A DNA stretch of 61,830 nucleotides from Candidatus Gastranaerophilales bacterium. Lineage in GTDB: Bacteria > Cyanobacteriota > Vampirovibrionia > Gastranaerophilales > Gastranaerophilaceae. Numbering within the stretch: the first letter of the stretch is position 1; each line of letters starts with the position of its first letter. Position numbers and translations under genes: made by a program. A model generated the notes under the pieces. It did not search any database, was not told the origin of the DNA, and saw only the letters and a list, made by a program, of their open reading frames with translations. Where the stretch lies: contig UNSJ01000006.1 of assembly GCA_900548405.1 (NCBI GenBank), forward strand, positions 1 through 61,830, read 5' to 3'. Shown here piece by piece: positions 52,886 through 61,188 of the stretch.

Positions 52886-52961
52886 TGGTGGAGGTTAGGA
52901 GATTCGAACTCCTGACCCCCTGCGTGCAAAGCAGGTGCTCTACCAGCTGAGCTAAACCCCC
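52886..52961 (-). tRNA. tRNA-Ala (anticodon TGC)
   Basis: Minus-strand cloverleaf of 76 nt: acceptor GGGGGTT / AACCTCC (one G-U pair), D-arm GCTC-AGCTGGTA-GAGC, anticodon stem CCTGC-TTTGCAC-GCAGG with TGC at 34-36, T-arm GGAG-TTCGAATC-CTCC like, discriminator A and an encoded CCA. The GTTCGAATC T-loop is intact. Confidence 0.95.
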
Positions 52962-53076
52962 ACGTGCTTTGTGAAAAAGCAGTTGTTATTTACTTGTCAC
53001 ATTATTCATTGTACATGCTGATTTTTTTTTGTAAAGTCCTTTTTTTAAATTTTTTTTGTATCTTTTTGATTATTAT

Positions 53077-53110
53077 AAAAAAAAGAGCCTTTTATTAAGG
53101 CTCTTTTTAT
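53077..53110. terminator. Intrinsic terminator
   Basis: AAAAGAGCCTT-TTATT-AAGGCTCTTTT with A and T tracts on both sides, 18 nt past the stop codon (53128) of the leftward LRR-like gene. Confidence 0.85.
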
Positions 53111-53127
53111 TATTATCTTTTTGTATT

Positions 53128-53688
53128 TTATACTGAACAAACCATTTCCATTTCATTGCTTGATACAATGTTTGAGAAATTATAATTTTCTACCAAATCT
53201 CTTTGTTCAAAGTATACGCAATCATCCATTACAAGCTCATCGCATTGTTTCAATGTCATTAATGAAAGATTTTTTGCTGATTTTGAATCTGTGATTAATT
53301 TGTGTACTCTTAAATTTTTAGGTAATTGAGAAATTTTTGTACCTTTAATGTTAAATACATTTGTTCTTATATCTGTGTTTAATTTTTCAACACTGCTTTT
53401 CTCCATATTTAAGCTGTCTGTCCAAATATGTACAGGTAATTTACCGATTGTAGCATTTGACATATTTACACTGTTTGCATCAATTGGTGATTCGATTTTC
53501 TTAATTTCTGCTCCTGACATATTCAAATCTTTTGAAACCCAGCCGATTGACAATTTGCCGATAACACATTTTGATAAGTTCAAGCTGCCTTCAATATGTC
53601 CTAATTCCAAATTTTTGATTTCACAGCCTGATAAATCTAAGTCGCCGCCTTGATAGTTGTTAATTAATTCTTGATAATCTCTTTTCAT
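53128..53688 (-). CDS. Short solenoid protein with LRR-like repeats
   Basis: 186 residues. Six repeats of 19-22 residues from residue ~14: GDLDLSGCEIKNLELGHI, GSLNLSKCVIGKLSIGWV, KDLNMSGAEIKKIESPID, NSVNMSNATIGKLPVHIW, DSLNMEKSSVEKLNTDIR, NVFNIKGTKISQLPKNLR. The L-x-L-S-G-x-x-I-x-x-L-P pattern is of bacterial LRR or beta-solenoid type. No signal peptide; the C-terminal 50 residues are not repetitive. Role (scaffold) unknown. Confidence 0.75.
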   Translation of the reverse strand: MKRDYQELINNYQGGDLDLSGCEIKNLELGHIEGSLNLSKCVIGKLSIGWVSKDLNMSGAEIKKIESPIDANSVNMSNATIGKLPVHIWTDSLNMEKSSVEKLNTDIRTNVFNIKGTKISQLPKNLRVHKLITDSKSAKNLSLMTLKQCDELVMDDCVYFEQRDLVENYNFSNIVSSNEMEMVCSV

Positions 53689-53786
53689 AAAAACCTCCGT
53701 ATTTTAATTGTTATTATAATATAACGATAAATTCTTTAATTTTTATCCTCCGGTTATATGTTTTTTTTTAAATATTTAACGTAAAA

Positions 53787-54149
53787 TCAGAAGTTTAAAT
53801 CACTCTCAGTGAGTTTCAGAATATAATCCAGGCGGTTTTTATCGTTTAAATACCACCAGCCTATAAGGGTTTCGAATGCGGTTGCCTGGCGGTATTCACC
53901 TTGATTTTGGCGTCTTGCAACAGGTATATTCAAATTTCTTCCGCGTCTGGCAATTTCTTTTTCTTCATCAGTTAAAAAATCTTCTAAATAATGCAATAAT
54001 TCTGCTTGAAATCCCATTTTAACTTTTGATGTTGTAATTTGATGAAGTTTTTTGGCATTTTCGGTAAGTTTAACTGTTTTTTCTCGAATAAATAACTCCC
54101 AAACAGCATCGCCAATGTATGAATAATTTCTTAAATTCATTTCTTCCAT
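53787..54149 (-). CDS. mrnC: Mini-ribonuclease III
   Basis: Trims 23S rRNA ends; RNase III catalytic domain without the dsRNA-binding domain. 120 residues. Signature NYSYIGDAVWELFIRE, then ARRGRN, RRQNQGEYRQATAFETLIGW, with the active-site acidic residues (Asp in GDAV, Glu in FETLIG). ATG 54149. Alone on the minus strand, divergent from an exported-protein gene. Confidence 0.9.
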   Translation of the reverse strand: MEEMNLRNYSYIGDAVWELFIREKTVKLTENAKKLHQITTSKVKMGFQAELLHYLEDFLTDEEKEIARRGRNLNIPVARRQNQGEYRQATAFETLIGWWYLNDKNRLDYILKLTESDLNF

Positions 54150-54221
54150 AAAAAGAGTTTACTACAAAATATTGAATTTAGCTTTGATGTATGAGATAAT
54201 TCATTCTATAAGAGAGGTTTT

Positions 54222-54830
54222 ATGAAAAAAAGCTTAATAATATTATTTGGAATATGTGTTTTATTAAACGGAATTTCTGTATTTGCGCAAGAAACTTCCG
54301 TACCATCCTGCGGGTGTCAAAATCAAACAAAATGTCTTGATTTAATTACATCAATGTATAACGAAAGAGCAACATTATATAATGTTTTAAATCTTTCAAA
54401 CGACCAGTTAAAATGCAAGGATGTAATTGATAAAAAACGTTATGAAGAATTAGGTGCAAAATTCAGACAATATGAACAGGAAAAGTATGTTCTGGCAAAA
54501 CTTTGCGAGCATAATGCAAGTCAGGCAGCTGTTAAAAAACAGGAAAAAGTTGTTAAATGTCTTGAATGCGAAATGAAATGCATTGCAAATAAATACGATA
54601 AAGAATTTAAATCTATTTTAAACAGTGAACAAAAAGCTAAATATAACACTGTAAGAAAAATGGAACGAAAAGAACTTAAATACTGCCAAAAGAACAAAGC
54701 TTTTTACAAACGTGATCCTAAATTAAGACCATTCGGACAAAAAATGTATTATGAAGAACAAAATAATGTGTTATGTCCTGTTCATAACAAATGGCATTTA
54801 TTTGGCATAAAGCATAAAACAGCAGATTAA
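54222..54830 (+). CDS. Exported helical, Cys-containing protein (Spy/CpxP-like)
   Basis: 202 residues with a Sec signal ([22 protein letters not shown]). The mature part is helical with two L-x-x-x-Q-type turns ([10 protein letters not shown] and [11 protein letters not shown]), similar in layout to periplasmic chaperones of the Spy/CpxP group, though identity is not obvious. It has about eight Cys, several in pairs ([17 protein letters not shown]). Function inferred only weakly. Overlaps msrA by 4 nt (convergent). Confidence 0.55.
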   Translation: MKKSLIILFGICVLLNGISVFAQETSVPSCGCQNQTKCLDLITSMYNERATLYNVLNLSNDQLKCKDVIDKKRYEELGAKFRQYEQEKYVLAKLCEHNASQAAVKKQEKVVKCLECEMKCIANKYDKEFKSILNSEQKAKYNTVRKMERKELKYCQKNKAFYKRDPKLRPFGQKMYYEEQNNVLCPVHNKWHLFGIKHKTAD

Positions 54831-55327
54831 TCCATTTTAAAAGTTTTGACTTTAGAAAGATTAATGTGACAATAACCAGAAGGATTTTTTTGCAAATATT
54901 TCTGGTGGTATTCTTCTGCTTCATAAAAATTCTCAAGCTTTTTTACTTCTGTAACAATAGGCGCAATATATTTATTTTGTTCTTCATTAATTACATCATT
55001 TATTACAGATAAATCTTTATCATTAATATAGTAAATCCCTGTACGATATTGGGTTCCAATGTCATTTCCCTGTCTGTTAAGCGATGTGGGATTAATTATG
55101 TCAAAAAATCTTTTGAGAATTTCTTTTAGTGATATAAGATTTTCATCGTAAACAATTTTAACTGCCTCTGCAAAATCAGTTTTTCCTGTACAAACTTGCT
55201 GATAAATCGGATTTTCACAATTGCCGTTTGCATAACCTGCTGTGGTATTGATTATTCCTTTCACCTGCATAAAATATGCTTCAATCCCCCAAAAGCAGCC
55301 GCCTGCAAGATAAATAATTTTTGCCAT
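54827..55327 (-). CDS. msrA: Peptide-methionine (S)-S-oxide reductase
   Basis: Reduces methionine-S-sulfoxide in proteins. ATG 55327 is used (166 residues): GGAGG stands six bases ahead, and the family begins [16 protein letters not shown]. Catalytic Cys in [33 protein letters not shown] and EEYHQKYL are intact. C-terminal resolving Cys is in GYCHIN. No MsrB domain fused. Confidence 0.92.
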   Translation of the reverse strand: MAKIIYLAGGCFWGIEAYFMQVKGIINTTAGYANGNCENPIYQQVCTGKTDFAEAVKIVYDENLISLKEILKRFFDIINPTSLNRQGNDIGTQYRTGIYYINDKDLSVINDVINEEQNKYIAPIVTEVKKLENFYEAEEYHQKYLQKNPSGYCHINLSKVKTFKMD

Positions 55328-55430
55328 AACTAACCTCCTGATAAATATTATCATAAAATTTCAAATCTTTAATTACTCAAATAAATTAAACAAATGATGA
55401 TTTTTTTTTGATAATCATTATAATTGGGGT

Positions 55431-56093
55431 ATGAGGAAATTAGTAGTTTTAGGTTTAATACTTTTATTAAGCTGTGAAGCAGGTTATGCCTGGGGATTTA
55501 AAAAATCTCCTGCAAGTACAAGTGCTGTAACAGAATCAGAAACAGAAGGGAAAGGTTATGTAGGCACATTACCTGATATTTCAAAAAGTTTCGAAACGTC
55601 TGAGCCTAAAAGTGCCAAACCTATGTTTGAAAAAACAAAAGATTTTAATTCTTCACAAGAGGTAAAACCTGTACCGAGAGATAATCCTGCTTTTGTAAAT
55701 ATTATGTTGAAAACGGATAAAACATCTCCGTATTTAAATGACTTAAATGAAATTCTCCCACAGCTTGAAAAATTACTGGTATGTATTGAAAATAATGATA
55801 ATGTTCAAAAATTTAATGCAAAAGCTTATTTTTTCAATAAAACAGTAGATTATTTAAGAAATAAATATGAAGGCAAACCTGAAAGCAGTTATATATCCTT
55901 TCAAAAACTTTTGGAATTGAGTTCACATACTCAATCAATAGCCACTTTACGTGCAGAAGCGGAAAAATACAGACCTTATCTTGCATACACCGGAGCCGGA
56001 TACCTTTATAACGACAATGTAATTGACCAGCAGCTTGAATATTTGCGTGTAGAAATTGAAGACACAATAGTAGTTTTAAAAGAAGCTAATTAA
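55431..56093 (+). CDS. Exported hypothetical protein
   Basis: 220 residues, signal peptide MRKLVVLGLILLLSCEAGYA. A Ser/Thr/Glu-rich linker (~22-75) is followed by a helical domain (LNEILPQLEKLLVCIENNDN, FNKTVDYLRNKYEGKPESS, LRVEIEDTIVVLKEAN). Not recognised. A possible partner of the surface protein downstream, but transcribed toward it. Confidence 0.55.
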   Translation: MRKLVVLGLILLLSCEAGYAWGFKKSPASTSAVTESETEGKGYVGTLPDISKSFETSEPKSAKPMFEKTKDFNSSQEVKPVPRDNPAFVNIMLKTDKTSPYLNDLNEILPQLEKLLVCIENNDNVQKFNAKAYFFNKTVDYLRNKYEGKPESSYISFQKLLELSSHTQSIATLRAEAEKYRPYLAYTGAGYLYNDNVIDQQLEYLRVEIEDTIVVLKEAN

Positions 56094-56130
56094 TCTTTAA
56101 GGCAGGGCTGTGCAAAAAAGACACAAATGC

Positions 56131-56181
56131 TTGAGAACTTATAAAAGCTTTCACAGGAAAACTCCCGCTCTAAGGCGGGAG
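56131..56181 (-). repeat. Distant relative of the dispersed hairpin repeat
   Basis: TTGAGAACTTATAAAAGCTT then TCACAGGAAA and a hairpin CTCCCGC-TCTAAG-GCGGGAG-like stem. It shares the GAACTT-TAAAAG core and a hairpin at the same place as the 5941 and 39614 elements, but the stem sequence is different. It lies between convergent genes. Confidence 0.45.
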
Positions 56182-56227
56182 AAGGAATGAAAGTCTGCCT
56201 TTAAAAGACAGAGTTTTCGTATGAAAT

Positions 56228-58180
56228 TTATTTTATTTTTGCTTCAAGTCTTTCAAGTCTTACTTTTAATTCCGCGTTCTCTTTTTCCAGTGCTGTAACT
56301 CTTGAATCAAGCTCTTTGACAGCATTGATTACTGCATAAAACATATCTTCCATTCTGATTGTTAAAAAGCCGTCTGCGCCTTTTTTAACCGCATCAGGGA
56401 ATACTTTTTGCAAATCCTGTGCCATTACCCCGACATGAGGTTCTTTGGTTTTATCTTTTTTAAATGTATAGTTAAATACTTTTAATGCACGGATTTTGTC
56501 CAAGCCTGATGTGAATTCTTTACCAACATATTTCAAACGGTAATCTGAAATTTTGCGTTCATCAACTGTTCCGTTTCGATAATAATTTTTAATAGTATCA
56601 TTGTTATCTACAAAGTGAATTACGTGCCCTGTGTGCCCATTGTCATCACCACGCGATTGGTATTCAAAGTGGCTTCCGTTTCTTGAATTAGATGAAAAAA
56701 TCAAGCCGTTTACAACTAAATTACCATGTATTACAACTGCCGTATTAGAAAATTGTCCTCTTTTGCTGCTGTCATTATGTACTTCAAGTACGGCAGAACC
56801 CTTATTAAGCTTAGATTCACCTCCAATATAAATACGCTCTACATTATCGGTTTGGTGCTCATCAGCATTTGAACCGGCAAATGAACCTATACATATTTTA
56901 TTTGAACCTGTCATATTTTTGCAGGCATGATTACCTATTGCAATGTTATTATTACCCTTTGCTTCAGCATAATTTCCTATTGCAACTGTGGCACTTCCGG
57001 TAGCGACAGCACCATCACCTATTGCTATTGCTTTTTCACCTGACGCTGTTGTTGTAGCTTCACCAGCTGTACTGCCTATGGCTATACTGCTTTCACCGCT
57101 TGCCGTTACTCCGTTACCGATTGCAAGTGCATCCGTGTTTGTAGTATGAGCATAGTTTCCTATGGCAATACTTGTCTTTGATTCTGCATTTGCATCACTT
57201 CCTATTGCCAGAGCATTGCTGCCTGATGCAAAAGAATTGTAAGACAATGCTGTTGCTTTTTCAGCAGTTGCACGTGCACTTGAACCGATTGAAGTCGTAT
57301 TATCGGCACTTGCATTAGACATGAGACCTATTGCGATGCTTTGATTACCTTTTGCACCTCTATCATCTGATCTTACTCCAATTGCTATAGAATCACTTCC
57401 CGCAGCTTTGGCTATCATACCTATGGCTGTGGAATATATGCCTGATGCTTTAGATTGCTGACCCATAGCTATTGAATTACTCCCGCTGGCTGCTGCTTCA
57501 GAGCCAATTGCTATGGCAGCTGTATTTGTTGATTTAGCGTTACTACCGATTGCTACACCAACAGCACTGTTGCCGCCGCTTGTTGAATTGGCCTTTGCTG
57601 CATTACCTAAAGCTACACTCAAAAATTGGGCTTCCGAATTTTGACCTATTGAAACTGAATTGGTTCCTGTTGCTTTTGCTCCGCTGCCTAAAGCAATTGT
57701 ATAAGTACTGGATGAAGTAGTGTCATGACCTATTGCTATGGAATTTGAACCCAATGTTGTACCGTTACTGAGTGATCCAAGTAAAGTTGTACTGTTCTCT
57801 AATCGTAAAACTCCTTGATTTAATCCGTCACGCTTAAATGCTATCTGGCTTGGACGTGTACTGTTAGAATTGATTATTAATTTGGCTGTTTCATCAGTAT
57901 TAATAAATTCTCTCTGCCCTATCATGGCGGTTTGGCTTTCTCCTAATCCATAATATGCATCAGAAAGATTGCCCTCAGAATATCTCCAGGGACTTGATTG
58001 GTCTACTTTACTTCTCGTTGTTACAACAGGTGCCATGGCTGCCAAAACTATGCTCAAGATGAGCATTACTACCATCATCTCGGCTAATGTAAAAGCTTTA
58101 TGCTTAACTTTGAAAATCGGCTTAAGGAGTGCTTCTAGAGTGCCCCCCCCCCGTAAGCGTAGCCGCTTAACCCGCCGCAT
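56228..58180 (-). CDS. Chimeric surface protein: type IV pilin N-terminus, YadA-like head repeats, S74 chaperone domain
   Basis: 650 residues as read from ATG 58180. Prepilin segment: KHKA then FTLAEMMVVMLILSIV (Phe30 mature N-terminus, Glu34 at +5). Residues ~130-440 carry ~16 copies of the YadA head motif (A-I-G-x-x-A-x-A-x-G-x-x-S-I-A-I-G). The C-terminal ~105 residues are a Peptidase_S74 intramolecular chaperone (SDYRLKYVGKEF, VGVMAQDLQKVFPDAV, coiled-coil end), as in phage tailspikes, which cleaves before the Ser. The 58180 start sits in a repeat element and after ten G in the frame; see 58143 and 58135. Probably a trimeric surface adhesin or fibre. Confidence 0.85.
   Translation of the reverse strand: MRRVKRLRLRGGGTLEALLKPIFKVKHKAFTLAEMMVVMLILSIVLAAMAPVVTTRSKVDQSSPWRYSEGNLSDAYYGLGESQTAMIGQREFINTDETAKLIINSNSTRPSQIAFKRDGLNQGVLRLENSTTLLGSLSNGTTLGSNSIAIGHDTTSSSTYTIALGSGAKATGTNSVSIGQNSEAQFLSVALGNAAKANSTSGGNSAVGVAIGSNAKSTNTAAIAIGSEAAASGSNSIAMGQQSKASGIYSTAIGMIAKAAGSDSIAIGVRSDDRGAKGNQSIAIGLMSNASADNTTSIGSSARATAEKATALSYNSFASGSNALAIGSDANAESKTSIAIGNYAHTTNTDALAIGNGVTASGESSIAIGSTAGEATTTASGEKAIAIGDGAVATGSATVAIGNYAEAKGNNNIAIGNHACKNMTGSNKICIGSFAGSNADEHQTDNVERIYIGGESKLNKGSAVLEVHNDSSKRGQFSNTAVVIHGNLVVNGLIFSSNSRNGSHFEYQSRGDDNGHTGHVIHFVDNNDTIKNYYRNGTVDERKISDYRLKYVGKEFTSGLDKIRALKVFNYTFKKDKTKEPHVGVMAQDLQKVFPDAVKKGADGFLTIRMEDMFYAVINAVKELDSRVTALEKENAELKVRLERLEAKIK
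58143..58152 (-). repeat. Poly-G tract (10 G) in the N-terminal coding part of the surface protein
   Basis: Ten consecutive G on the minus strand, by far the longest G/C homopolymer in an AT-rich window. Mononucleotide runs of this length are slip-prone. It lies between the ATG 58239 frame and the prepilin segment. Its exact length needs care, since homopolymers are often miscalled. Confidence 0.9.
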
Positions 58181-58183
58181 TGG
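58154..58183 (-). repeat. REP-like palindromic repeat, copy 2
   Basis: CCAATGCGGCGGGT then TAAGCG-GCTA-CGCTTA, matching 10..39. It is inserted within the leader region of the surface-protein gene and contains the ATG at 58180, so that start is likely not native. Confidence 0.65.
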
Positions 58184-58316
58184 AGCTCTGTAATACTTTC
58201 TCCAATCAACGAAGCTGCTGTGTTACTGATTTTTTCCATACTTTCACTCCTCGTTTATATTTACTTTTTCATTATAAACGATTTTTGAATTATTACAAGT
58301 GAAGACATATATCACG

Positions 58317-58949
58317 CTATACTTCATTATATGTTTTAAAGTGAGCTTTGCAGACTTCAGGCAATCTTTCTTTACCGTATTTTTTAATAAATTCGGCTGC
58401 CGCATCTTTTACAAGTCCCGAACATCCCTTTGGAAATTTAACCCCGTAGGTTTCTTCCATCCCCTGCATTTTCTGAACAAAAGTTGCGCGTGCAAGAACA
58501 GATGCTGCTGCAACTGCTATGTCGCTTTCAGCTTTACACATTTGTTCAAGTCTTATACTTCTGCCGTTTTTCATCAAAGCTGATTTAATTAAGCTTTCAT
58601 CTCCAAATTTATCTGATAGAGCGTACTCGCAGTTACTGCTGTTTAAAATATTTTCAATTGCTCTTGCATGTCCCCAGGCAAGAAGTTTATTCAGGTTTTT
58701 AATATTCCCGTAAAGCTCGTTGTATTTAGAATTTGAAATAGCAATAATCGAATGGGGAGCGTGTTTTTTAATCTCAACAGCCATAGTAAGCATTTTTTTA
58801 TCCGATAACTTTTTGCTGTCCTTAATTCCTAAGTCCTGAAAAAACTGCGCAGATTTTTCATCGGCAAGAACACCTGCTATAACAAGCGGTCCGAAAAAAT
58901 CTCCCTTACCTGACTCATCTGTCCCTATATGTGAAATAAATTCTGACAT
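58317..58949 (-). CDS. rnhC: Ribonuclease HIII, catalytic domain only
   Basis: Cleaves RNA in RNA-DNA hybrids. 210 residues, beginning directly with the motif IGTDESGKGDFFGPLVIAG, containing the first catalytic Asp and Glu. LLAWGHARAIENIL, CKAESDIAVAAASVLARA and KFPKGCSG follow. The ~90-residue N-terminal TBP-like substrate-binding domain normal for RNase HIII is missing. It starts 18 nt after the PBP1A gene on the same strand. Confidence 0.85.
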   Translation of the reverse strand: MSEFISHIGTDESGKGDFFGPLVIAGVLADEKSAQFFQDLGIKDSKKLSDKKMLTMAVEIKKHAPHSIIAISNSKYNELYGNIKNLNKLLAWGHARAIENILNSSNCEYALSDKFGDESLIKSALMKNGRSIRLEQMCKAESDIAVAAASVLARATFVQKMQGMEETYGVKFPKGCSGLVKDAAAEFIKKYGKERLPEVCKAHFKTYNEV

Positions 58950-58967
58950 TATATAATCCTTTGTAAA

Positions 58968-61121
58968 CTAGTGAAGACTTTCAGGCACTGCCATAGGAAT
59001 AGGTATCGGAGCAGCAGCAGGTTTTGCAGGAGCTGCAGGCTTTGGAGCAACAGGCGCAGAAACAGGCTGTTCCGCATTCTTTTTATTTGCATTCTTGACA
59101 ACATCCGCAGGAGTAACTGCTGTAACATCATCCAGATTAACAGGTTTTTCTTCTTCCTCTTTTGGCTTTTCAGCATTGTCGTCACCGCCGATAATTTTAA
59201 CATTTGAGCCTGCTGCAAAAGGAATTAACTGAACTTCAGGATAATTAAATTCTGCTTTTCCGTAAGGTTCTGTTGCAACTTTCATAACGTCACGCCAAAT
59301 AAGAGCAGGAACAGTACCGCCCTGAACTATTTTTGACATTACTGTGTTATCGTCGTTTCCAACCCATACACCTGTAACAATATTCGGCGTATAGCCTACA
59401 AAGTAAGCATCTTTGTTATCATCAGTGGTTCCTGTTTTACCGGCTGCAGGTTTTCCAATGTTTGCGGCACGACCTGTACCGTTAGACATTACTGTTTTTA
59501 ACATTGCAGTCATTTCAGCAGCCGTGTTCATACTTAATTGATGAGAAATTTTTGTTTTCGGCGCTTTATAAACAACTTTTCCGCGGGAAGTTTCGACACG
59601 TTCAACAGAATATGGCTGAACAACAAAACCTCCGTTTGCAAAAGCACCGTATGCTCTTGTAAATTCAAACAGTTTAACGCCGTTAGAACCCAGTGCAATA
59701 GTGTAATCGTATTCAAGCGGAGTTTCAATACCTAAAACTCTTGCTGTTTGAATAACCGCACGCACACCGACTTCCTGAATCATTCTTGCAGCACAAACGT
59801 TCGATGAAACCATTAAAGCTGTATATACAGGAATTTTTCCTCTGTATTTGTTTCCGTAGTTGTGAGGCGACCAGGTTCCTAAAGTCACAGGTCTATCTTC
59901 AATCATATCATTAGGGCTTATGCCTTTTTCCATAGCAGCTGCATAAACAAACGGCTTGAAGGAAGATCCGGGAGGTCTTACAGCTTGAGTAACCCTGTCA
60001 TACTGGCTCTTTGTATAATCTTTTCCGCCCGCGTATGCTATGATTTTACCGTCAATCGGGCTGAAAGAAAATACTGCTGCCTGTGTGTTGTCTTTTGTTA
60101 AACCGTAGTTTCTTAAATTATTTATAATTGCATCGTTTACAGCCTTTTGAGCTTTATAATCCAAAGTTGTAACGACTTTATAACCGCCTTGAGAAATTTC
60201 TGTTTCATCAAAGCCCAATTTTTCAAGTTCTTTCATTACGTAATCGCAGAAGTAAGGAGCCTTATTTGTTGTATAGTATTGAGGCATTTTAGCAAGCTTA
60301 ACTTTTTCGTCTTTTGCTTTTGTATATTCATCCTTAGTAATGTATCTCATTTTATACATACGTAATAAAACCTGATTGCGTCTCTTAACCGCCAAATCCA
60401 TATTGTTAAAAGGAGAATACACGGAAGGCGCTTGAGGAAGACCTGCTATCAGAGCAAGTTCTGCAAGGTCGCAATCTTTCAAATGTTTATCAAAATAAAT
60501 CTGTGCAGCCCCCTCAACACCGTAAGCCCCTGCACCGAGATATACGTTATTCATATACATTTCCAGAATTTGGTCTTTAGAAATTGTTTTTTCAATTCTT
60601 GCAGCAATGAATAATTCTTTTAATTTTCTGTCAAAAGTTCTTTCGTTATTAAGGAATAGCACCCTTGCAAGCTGTTGTGTAATGGTACTTGCACCTTGAA
60701 CAACGTGTCCTGCCATAAGGTTTTGAACTGTTGAACGGGCCAAACCTGTCATATCATATCCGTGATGGCGGTAAAAGTTTTTATCTTCAGTTGCAATTAA
60801 TGCTTTTTTAAGATTTTCCGGGATATCTTTCAACTCAATTTTTTCGTATGTGTAAGCTGTGAATGTTTTAATGATTTCCCCGTCAGCAGAATAAATCTTA
60901 GTTACAATATTAGGTTTAAACTGTTCCAAGTTGTTAATCGGAGGAAGCGAAGAAAGATATAACTGCAAAGATGCAACACCTGCAAGCACACAAGCGCAGC
61001 CCATTATAAAAATGAATTTTACAGTAGAAAAAAATCCGCCCTTTTTTTTGGAATTCTTAGATATATTTGCTTTTGCCATTTCTTTGGCTGTATAATTTCT
61101 GTTTACATAATATTTAGCCAT
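58968..61121 (-). CDS. Class A penicillin-binding protein (PBP1A type)
   Basis: Bifunctional peptidoglycan glycosyltransferase/transpeptidase at the inner membrane. 717 residues. Cytosolic start, TM at ~32-52 (FIFIMGCACVLAGVASLQL), GT51 domain with ATEDKNFYRHHGYD (catalytic Glu), GASTITQQLARVLFL and EKTISKDQILEMYMN. Transpeptidase: PGSSFKPFVYAAAME (nucleophile Ser), SSN at VSSNVCAA and KTGTTDDNKD. The C-terminal ~55 residues are Ala/Pro/Lys rich and low complexity. Followed by rnhC. Confidence 0.92.
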   Translation of the reverse strand: MAKYYVNRNYTAKEMAKANISKNSKKKGGFFSTVKFIFIMGCACVLAGVASLQLYLSSLPPINNLEQFKPNIVTKIYSADGEIIKTFTAYTYEKIELKDIPENLKKALIATEDKNFYRHHGYDMTGLARSTVQNLMAGHVVQGASTITQQLARVLFLNNERTFDRKLKELFIAARIEKTISKDQILEMYMNNVYLGAGAYGVEGAAQIYFDKHLKDCDLAELALIAGLPQAPSVYSPFNNMDLAVKRRNQVLLRMYKMRYITKDEYTKAKDEKVKLAKMPQYYTTNKAPYFCDYVMKELEKLGFDETEISQGGYKVVTTLDYKAQKAVNDAIINNLRNYGLTKDNTQAAVFSFSPIDGKIIAYAGGKDYTKSQYDRVTQAVRPPGSSFKPFVYAAAMEKGISPNDMIEDRPVTLGTWSPHNYGNKYRGKIPVYTALMVSSNVCAARMIQEVGVRAVIQTARVLGIETPLEYDYTIALGSNGVKLFEFTRAYGAFANGGFVVQPYSVERVETSRGKVVYKAPKTKISHQLSMNTAAEMTAMLKTVMSNGTGRAANIGKPAAGKTGTTDDNKDAYFVGYTPNIVTGVWVGNDDNTVMSKIVQGGTVPALIWRDVMKVATEPYGKAEFNYPEVQLIPFAAGSNVKIIGGDDNAEKPKEEEEKPVNLDDVTAVTPADVVKNANKKNAEQPVSAPVAPKPAAPAKPAAAPIPIPMAVPESLH

Positions 61122-61188
61122 AAGCTCTCCCTCGTCAACTATATAATTCTATTATAAAAGTATTTTCTTGGCAAATGTATGATATTAT

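Larger units (their letters stand above)
58135..58239 (-). other. Leader frame with good ribosome-binding site, one base out of phase with the surface protein
   Basis: ATG 58239 is preceded by GAGGAGTGAAAGT, the only strong translation start here. It encodes MEKISNTAASLIGESITELQ followed by 14 residues ending in GGG, Ala, Leu, and stops at TAG 58135 just after the G run. With 11 G (or 8) the frame would continue into TLEALLKPIF and the pilin/YadA protein. This supports slipped-strand phase variation, with the read sequence in the OFF state. Confidence 0.55.

Noticed and set aside
51570..52961. attL/attR direct repeats around the DpnI island
   Set aside because: No copy of the tRNA-Ala 3' end was found on the left side of the island.
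58180..58182. ATG 58180 as the native start of the surface protein
   Set aside because: No ribosome-binding site and it lies within a dispersed repeat; kept only as the annotated frame because it is the one in phase as read.
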